From positions 1 to 25,843 of IMG/VR virus record IMGVR_UViG_3300028883_001009: a stretch of 25,843 nt of DNA. One strand, 5' to 3'. The stretch is from a virus. The notes beneath the pieces are model-generated. The model was not told where the DNA came from. It was given only the letters and a program-made list of their open reading frames with translations, and searched no databases. Position numbers and translations under genes: made by a program. The number at the start of each line of letters is the position of its first letter. Position 1 is the first letter of the stretch. This document shows positions 21,444 through 25,843 of the stretch, in pieces.

Positions 21444-23289
21444 GACCGCTCGGCCGTTTTCCGATGCCGGAGCATTTAAGATCCGTCCGCGTTTACGGCT
21501 GAAGCTGAAGAAACGCCCGCCGATGGCTGTGAGCGAATGGGTTGAAAAGTATCGTGTAGCGCCCGCCGATAGTCCTGTTCCTGGCCCCTGGAGAAACGCA
21601 ACAACTCCCTACCTTGTCGGGATCATGGACGCGATCATGCGCCCGCATGTGCAGGAAGCGGCTATTTGTGCTCCCCCCCAGACCGGCAAAACGGACCTGG
21701 CCTTAAATATCGCTGGATATACCACAGACCGTGTTCCGGGGAACTGGTTGATCGTTTACCCGGATGAAAAAACCGCCGGCGATCTATCCCGCGACCGGGT
21801 GCAACCCATGTTTCAGGAAAGTCCGCGGCTCCGCAAATATCTGACAGGGGCCGTGGACGATATGAGCGCGCACCGCCTGACCTTGAAAAACTCCAGGATT
21901 TATTTTGCCTGGGCATCCAGTGCATCCCGCCTGGCATCCCGCCCGTTGCCGTTCGTCCTGTTGGATGAAGTTGACAAGTATCCTGCCGTTGCAAATTCGA
22001 AAGAGGCCGGACCGATAGACCTGGCCCGGAAACGGACGCGGACCTTCGGCCACATGAGGAAAATAATACGGGTATCGACGCCCACCGTTGAAGCCGGGCC
22101 CATTTGGCAAGCCCTGGAAACCGAAGCCGAGGCGGTTTTCGTTTATTGGGTGCGTTGCCCGTTGTGCGACGCCTGGCAGCTGATGGACTTCACCTCCATC
22201 AAATGGAACGGCGGCGGCGATGCGGATCCGCGTGAGATCCTTTCGGACCCGGCATCCACTTGGTACGAATGCCCCGAATGTGGTGGCCATTGGGACGATG
22301 CCCGGCGGGATCTGGCCGTTGCTGCAGGAACATGGCGAGACCGGGAAACCGGCGACGATATGACCGATGTTCTCGAGACGAAGCGCCCCGTTTCCATCGG
22401 TTTCCACTATCCAGCCTGGATAAGCAGATTTGTCCCTCTCAGAGAAGCGGCAGGCGCGTTTATCAAGGGGCAAAATGACATATCGGCACTCAAGGACTTT
22501 GCCAATGCCTATGAGGCCCGACCGTGGAAAATTCAGCCGGCGGGAAGAGACGTCGACAAGATCCTGACGCTGGTAGATCCGACCCGGCCGCGAGGGTTGG
22601 TGCCGGGCGGCGACAGCATCGCCGTGATCACCGCCGGAATCGATACGCAAGATTCAGGCTTTTGGTACTGGCTTCAAGCGTGGGAATGGGCGAAACCGGG
22701 CACCCGACCCATTGGTCATTGCATCCGGGCCGGCTTTGTCACCGACTTCGAGGCTTTGTCACAGGTCTTGTGGCAGGATTTGCCCGGCGATGCGGATGGG
22801 AACCGATACGCGGTTTCCTTCTCCCTTCAGGATGCCATGGGACATCGTACCGCCGAGGTTTACGACTTCTGCCGGATGAATCCAGGGCGGATTGCACCGT
22901 CGATTGGTCGGCAGAAGTTGGCGAAGCCTTTTCAGTGGTCGAAACAGTCGAGCGATCCGGGCGGTTTACAGGCTGTCATCGTCTCTACGCAATACTTTAA
23001 GGATGAGGTTGCATCCGCCCTGCAAGTGCTGCCCGAAGATCCCGGCAGCCTATCCCTGTACGATCAGTTCCCCGAGGATTATGCGAGGCAGTTGTCCGTC
23101 GAATACGTCAACGAGAATGGCGTCTGGGAATGCCCGGACGGGAAAGACAATCACTTGTGGGATTGCCTTGTTCTCAACTTTTGCGCCCTGGAAATCCTCG
23201 ATGCCCGATATTGGACAAAACCCGAAACACAGCCAACGCCACGGCCACGGCCCCAGAGACGGAAGCCCGAACGCGTGAGGCGGTGGTAG
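21433..23289 (+). CDS. Terminase large subunit, GpA family
   Basis: 618 residues from the ATG at 21433 (GGAGGG five bases upstream). The N-terminal ATPase has Walker A APPQTGKT (80-87), Walker B VLLDEV (D178, E179) and the coupling motif RVSTPT. A zinc-like insertion has C242, C245, C280 and C283 (CPLC, CPEC). The nuclease half has acidic motifs D404 (GIDTQDSG) and a late LWDCLVL. All are features of lambda GpA-type terminases (about 640 residues), which cut concatemers and pump DNA into proheads. The Arg-rich tail ends ERVRRW; in lambda the C-terminus contacts the portal. Confidence 0.95.
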   Translation: MRIETARPFSDAGAFKIRPRLRLKLKKRPPMAVSEWVEKYRVAPADSPVPGPWRNATTPYLVGIMDAIMRPHVQEAAICAPPQTGKTDLALNIAGYTTDRVPGNWLIVYPDEKTAGDLSRDRVQPMFQESPRLRKYLTGAVDDMSAHRLTLKNSRIYFAWASSASRLASRPLPFVLLDEVDKYPAVANSKEAGPIDLARKRTRTFGHMRKIIRVSTPTVEAGPIWQALETEAEAVFVYWVRCPLCDAWQLMDFTSIKWNGGGDADPREILSDPASTWYECPECGGHWDDARRDLAVAAGTWRDRETGDDMTDVLETKRPVSIGFHYPAWISRFVPLREAAGAFIKGQNDISALKDFANAYEARPWKIQPAGRDVDKILTLVDPTRPRGLVPGGDSIAVITAGIDTQDSGFWYWLQAWEWAKPGTRPIGHCIRAGFVTDFEALSQVLWQDLPGDADGNRYAVSFSLQDAMGHRTAEVYDFCRMNPGRIAPSIGRQKLAKPFQWSKQSSDPGGLQAVIVSTQYFKDEVASALQVLPEDPGSLSLYDQFPEDYARQLSVEYVNENGVWECPDGKDNHLWDCLVLNFCALEILDARYWTKPETQPTPRPRPQRRKPERVRRW

Positions 23290-23300
23290 AAAGGAAAATC

Positions 23301-23534
23301 ATGGCAGAGCAAGTACTTGTTGGAGCAAATGAAATTAAGAAATTTTTGGGCGGCGTCAGCGATGACACGTTGATGAGAATGTACAGGCGGCACCGACTGC
23401 CCATTTATAAAAGGGAGGGGGTTTGGGTCGGCAACGAAAGCGAACTCACCCGCTGGCTTGAATGGTGGCGCGAGGAAATGCTGACTTCCACCAGGCCGGC
23501 CAGGGGGGTCTCGCGGCGTGTGAAAAGATGGTAG
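23301..23534 (+). CDS. Small HTH-17-like protein in the packaging cluster
   Basis: 77 residues starting MAEQVLVGANEIKKFLG. AAAGGA lies 6 bases before the ATG. It looks like a small DNA-binding fold: EIKKFLGGVSDDTLMRMYRR as the HTH, then LPIYKREGVWVGNESELTRWLEWW. It occupies the place of lambda gpW between terminase and portal/protease genes but does not look like gpW. It could be a regulator of the packaging genes or a specificity factor. The stop overlaps the protease start. Confidence 0.7.
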   Translation: MAEQVLVGANEIKKFLGGVSDDTLMRMYRRHRLPIYKREGVWVGNESELTRWLEWWREEMLTSTRPARGVSRRVKRW

Positions 23535-24328
23535 ACCGCGATCCATGCAAAAACCCGGACTGCAGGTTTTACGATACCTGTCCGCTGCGACCGTCTCCCC
23601 ACCTGCCCGTGGATCCAAATCCACCCCGGCAGCCGACCCCGGCCCGGGCGGCATGGTACGCGGTGGATAGCGATTATTCGGGGCGGATCGGCCGGTTGCA
23701 TATCCGCGGCGAGATAGCAAAACCCATGCTCCCAATCTTGGCGCAATTTGAAAGGTTGCTGGCCATCGTTGACGGCGCCTTCGTCGTTTTCAATTCACCC
23801 GGCGGAAACGCATTCGTCGAAAGCCGGCTGGTGGAGGTTCTCGAGACGGCATCCGCGACCATGCCCACCGTCGCCTATTTACGGCAGGCGTGCAGCGCCG
23901 CATTCATTGCGTCCATGGCTGCCAGCCGGATCTATGCGCGCCCCGATGCCCGGCTTGGTGGCCTGGGGGTATTGTGCAGGACCTGCGATGGGTACCGCCC
24001 GACAACGCTGGTAAGTGCGCAAACACCTGCCAAAACCGATGGACGGCCTCTTGCCCCGTGGATTTTCGCAAAAATGACGGATCACGCGGTTTTGCAGGAT
24101 TCGCTCGATGCTTCGTTTTACGAAACCATCAAGGAGGTCTGCCGGCACCGGGGATGCTCAATTGATAGCATCGTTCGGCTTTTGGACGGCAGGATCTTCC
24201 CTGCGAAACAGGCACACCAGGCTGGCCTCATCGACGGTGTGGTCCTCGGGGAAACGGAAGCCTTTGAAAAATTGTCAATTTTAATTCATGAAAGGAAGCA
24301 AAAATGTTTAAGAAAAAAAGCAAGTTAG
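23528..24328 (+). CDS. S49-type prohead protease-like protein
   Basis: 266 residues starting MVDRDPCKNP; the ATG overlaps the previous stop. The N-terminus carries a Cys cluster (C7, C12, C18), unusual for the family. The crotonase/ClpP-like core (about 50-240) shows VFNSPGGNAFV, the likely nucleophile S123 in RQACSAAFIASMAASRIY, the likely general base K169 in TPAKTDGRP, and the family ending GRIFPAKQAHQAGLIDGVV. In lambda-like phages (gpC) and many others this enzyme processes the prohead and scaffold. It normally lies next to the portal gene, which is absent here. Confidence 0.85.
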   Translation: MVDRDPCKNPDCRFYDTCPLRPSPHLPVDPNPPRQPTPARAAWYAVDSDYSGRIGRLHIRGEIAKPMLPILAQFERLLAIVDGAFVVFNSPGGNAFVESRLVEVLETASATMPTVAYLRQACSAAFIASMAASRIYARPDARLGGLGVLCRTCDGYRPTTLVSAQTPAKTDGRPLAPWIFAKMTDHAVLQDSLDASFYETIKEVCRHRGCSIDSIVRLLDGRIFPAKQAHQAGLIDGVVLGETEAFEKLSILIHERKQKCLRKKAS

Positions 24329-24930
24329 ACGATGCCTTAGACCGTATTCTGGCGATTGAAAAACGGCGGGACGAAACCCGGACGGCGTTGGAATTGGCGA
24401 AAAGGGAACTGCGGGAGAAGATCAACGAAAACCTCGAAAGCGGCTCAACCGCTGGTGAAACAAAGCTGAAATCTCAGATTGCGGGCCACCAGGCGGCTTA
24501 TGACGAACTCACCAGGCTGCTATCCGAAGCCCACGAAACCGCAAAAAAAGCCGTTGGCGTGGGCAAAGACACCCGAAGGGGTGAACTCGAAAAGCTGAAA
24601 TCGGAAATCGATGAGACGACCGCCAGCATCGACCGGCGCCGGATCACTGAATTTATCAAATTTGCCAAATCGCACGGCGTTGCATACCAGTTGCCCAAAT
24701 TTGGAAAGCAAGGCAACAAGGGCAGCATGGAAATCCCCACCGTGGAGCTTACCGATGAAGAGTTGGCGGCAATCGTCGAAACCACGAACGTTGACGTCAT
24801 TGTCGATGGCGAGCAGGACGCGCTGGAAAACCTACGAGTTAAGCAATCGCAGGTTGAGACCTTGGTATATAGCGATCCGGCAACGGCCGTGAACATCCTT
24901 CTTCACGAACGTCGCGTAGCACAACGATAG
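24304..24930 (+). CDS. Coiled-coil protein after protease, scaffold-like position
   Basis: 208 residues starting MFKKKSKLDDALDRIL. GAAAGGAAG lies 6-7 bases before the ATG, which overlaps the protease gene by 25 bases. Residues about 5-115 are a long charged coiled coil (LELAKRELREKINENLES; ELEKLKSEIDETTASID); the C-terminal half is mixed and acidic. Position after the S49-type protease matches the scaffold protein of lambda-like phages (Nu3), which is also helical, but no sequence signature confirms it. It is the last gene before a terminator-like hairpin. Confidence 0.7.
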   Translation: MFKKKSKLDDALDRILAIEKRRDETRTALELAKRELREKINENLESGSTAGETKLKSQIAGHQAAYDELTRLLSEAHETAKKAVGVGKDTRRGELEKLKSEIDETTASIDRRRITEFIKFAKSHGVAYQLPKFGKQGNKGSMEIPTVELTDEELAAIVETTNVDVIVDGEQDALENLRVKQSQVETLVYSDPATAVNILLHERRVAQR

Positions 24931-24979
24931 CTTTCGCACCTTTGGCGATCATTGGGCGCCTATCCCGTGGGTGCGATTG

Positions 24980-25025
24980 ACGGCCGGCCGGGTGGCCTCG
25001 TACCGGTCGGCCGTTCATCTTTTTG
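24980..25025 (+). terminator. Terminator-like hairpin after the packaging genes
   Basis: ACGGCCGGCCGG (24980-24991) pairs with CCGGTCGGCCGT (25003-25014), one G-T pair, with an 11-base loop, followed by TCATCTTTTTG. It is a strong stem with a modest T-tract, about 50 bases after the coiled-coil gene stop. Confidence 0.6.
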
Positions 25026-25038
25026 AGAACAGGAACGC

Positions 25039-25200
25039 ATGCGAAACTATCGATGTAAGTATTATCTCGACTGTTTAGCGAGAGCCGCAAGAACGAACGA
25101 AAAGGATCTGCCCTGCCGTGGGTGCCCGTTCGAGGCGGACCGGGGCGCGGAATCCACGACGTTTGATGGGCGATGCCTGGGCCGGTTTTTATTTGCATAG
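25039..25200 (+). CDS. 53-residue Cys-rich mini-protein
   Basis: Starts MRNYRCKYYLDCLARAARTN and ends GRCLGRFLFA. AGGAA lies about 6 bases before the ATG at 25039. Five cysteines (6, 12, 26, 29, 46), with CRGC in the centre, suggest a zinc ribbon or knuckle. No named family is recognised. It follows the packaging genes after a terminator-like hairpin and ends 38 bases before the convergent AT-rich gene. Confidence 0.6.
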   Translation: MRNYRCKYYLDCLARAARTNEKDLPCRGCPFEADRGAESTTFDGRCLGRFLFA

Positions 25201-25237
25201 CAAGTTTGGATCATGGGGCCGGGTATAAGCCATAGAA

Positions 25238-25843
25238 TCAATATCTTGCTTCTGATAAGACGCCTTTTTTTCTGAGGCTTCTCAATAAATTTGAACTTTC
25301 TTTTTTCAAAATTTCATGAGTTTTCTTTATTTCTTTAGCGTATTGAATCAGTTGTGTAAACCGGAGTTGCAAATGCTGTTTATGCACTTGGTTATTGGTT
25401 TCACGAAATAGTTGTTCCAAATATTCGTATTTCTGAACTAAGTCGTTATTTAAACGAAATGAATCTATCAAGGCTTTGGCTAAAGTGTAAGTTTTAACTA
25501 TTTGCTTTCTTAAATCGTTGTCTGCGATACGACCAATCAAGAATGAATTTCCATTATAAACAGCAAAATAGTCATTAACTAAAGGATAATGAAATAAGAG
25601 GGGTTGGTTTTCTTTTAAGGCATCAACATTAGACCCCATTGTTTCCTGGTATCTCTCAGTTATAGTTTCCATTTCATCGTGGATTGCCTGCAAAAAACCT
25701 TTAACAAGGCTGTCTTCATTTCTCTCTGCTTGGTCAAGATTTTTACGATGGGCTCTATCCACACTTATTAAAGCAAAAAAACCAGTAATAATACCACCGA
25801 CGATAGCACCTAAAATCGCAGAGCCAAAATTGACCCACTCCAT
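25238..25843 (-). CDS. AT-rich membrane-anchored coiled-coil protein
   Basis: 201 residues from an ATG at the very window edge (MEWVNFGSAILGAIVGG), so an upstream extension cannot be excluded. A hydrophobic segment at about 8-28 anchors the N-terminus. The rest is helical and charged, with a likely coiled coil near the end (LIQYAKEIKKTHEILKKE). The base composition is far more AT-rich than the packaging genes, and the gene runs opposite to them, which fits a later-acquired cargo gene near the element's end. No family is recognised. A defence or exclusion role is conceivable but not shown. Confidence 0.6.
   Translation of the reverse strand: MEWVNFGSAILGAIVGGIITGFFALISVDRAHRKNLDQAERNEDSLVKGFLQAIHDEMETITERYQETMGSNVDALKENQPLLFHYPLVNDYFAVYNGNSFLIGRIADNDLRKQIVKTYTLAKALIDSFRLNNDLVQKYEYLEQLFRETNNQVHKQHLQLRFTQLIQYAKEIKKTHEILKKESSNLLRSLRKKGVLSEARY

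Larger units (their letters stand above)
16050..25843. mobile_element. tRNA-integrated element with replication and packaging genes (partial)
   Basis: The left boundary is the tRNA-Arg 3' fragment next to a P4-type integrase pointing inward. Then come unknown, HTH, replication ATPase, iteron region, terminase pair, S49-type protease, coiled-coil and Cys-rich genes, all on the plus strand, followed by an opposite-strand cargo-like gene. The right boundary, which should restore a full tRNA-Arg on the minus strand, is outside the window. No portal, capsid or tail gene is seen. Confidence 0.75.

Noticed and set aside
23301-23534. gpW-type head-tail joining protein
   Set aside because: The position fits lambda gpW, but the sequence looks like a small HTH protein instead.

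Overview
The window reads as bacterial accessory DNA from an anaerobic, probably Desulfobacterota (Desulfosarcina/Desulfobacter-like) chromosome. That assignment is inferred from protein style, the many small Cys-rich proteins and the moderate GC content; no marker gene proves it. Two mobile elements flank a scarred cargo strip.

(1) About 75-9486 is the early region of a Mu-like transposable prophage. A repressor gene (8986-9486, +) faces a leftward run of about 20 tightly packed genes on the minus strand, many joined by ATGA or TAATG overlaps. In order: Ner-like regulator, HTH protein, several unknowns, MuA-type DDE transposase, a small unknown, MuB-type AAA ATPase, small HTH and Cys-rich proteins, Gam-like end-protection protein, GemA, then two small membrane proteins. 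Late genes would lie left of base 1. The phage terminus next to the repressor was not found and should lie in about 9843-10118.

(2) About 9843-16050 is a mixed strip with three nuclease-type genes: an Mrr-type restriction enzyme, a secreted thermonuclease gene broken by an in-frame TGA at its catalytic arginine, and a membrane-anchored NERD protein. A small operon pairing a ClpX-type zinc-finger protein with an HU/IHF-type protein follows. The rest (14560-16050) is non-coding: two diverged direct repeats of about 372 bp, an IS3-type orfA fragment cut exactly at a repeat end, and a gene tail.

(3) From 16050 rightward lies an element integrated in a tRNA gene. A 3' tRNA-Arg fragment marks its left end. 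It is followed by paired TGCTTACA sites, a P4-type tyrosine integrase, an unknown gene, a small HTH (excisionase-like) protein, and a DnaB-N/RepA-type ATPase. Directly behind the ATPase gene are phased 9-bp iterons and two strong palindromes, a good candidate replication origin. Then come small genes and a lambda-like packaging set: Nu1-like small terminase, GpA large terminase, a small HTH protein, an S49-type prohead protease and a coiled-coil protein. No portal, major capsid or tail gene is visible. A Cys-rich mini-protein and an AT-rich membrane-anchored gene on the opposite strand close the window.

The most interesting candidate for an undescribed system is element (3): a self-replicating, packaging-competent but apparently capsid-less element, possibly a phage satellite. 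A deletion remnant, or an element whose remaining genes lie past the right edge, cannot be excluded from this window.
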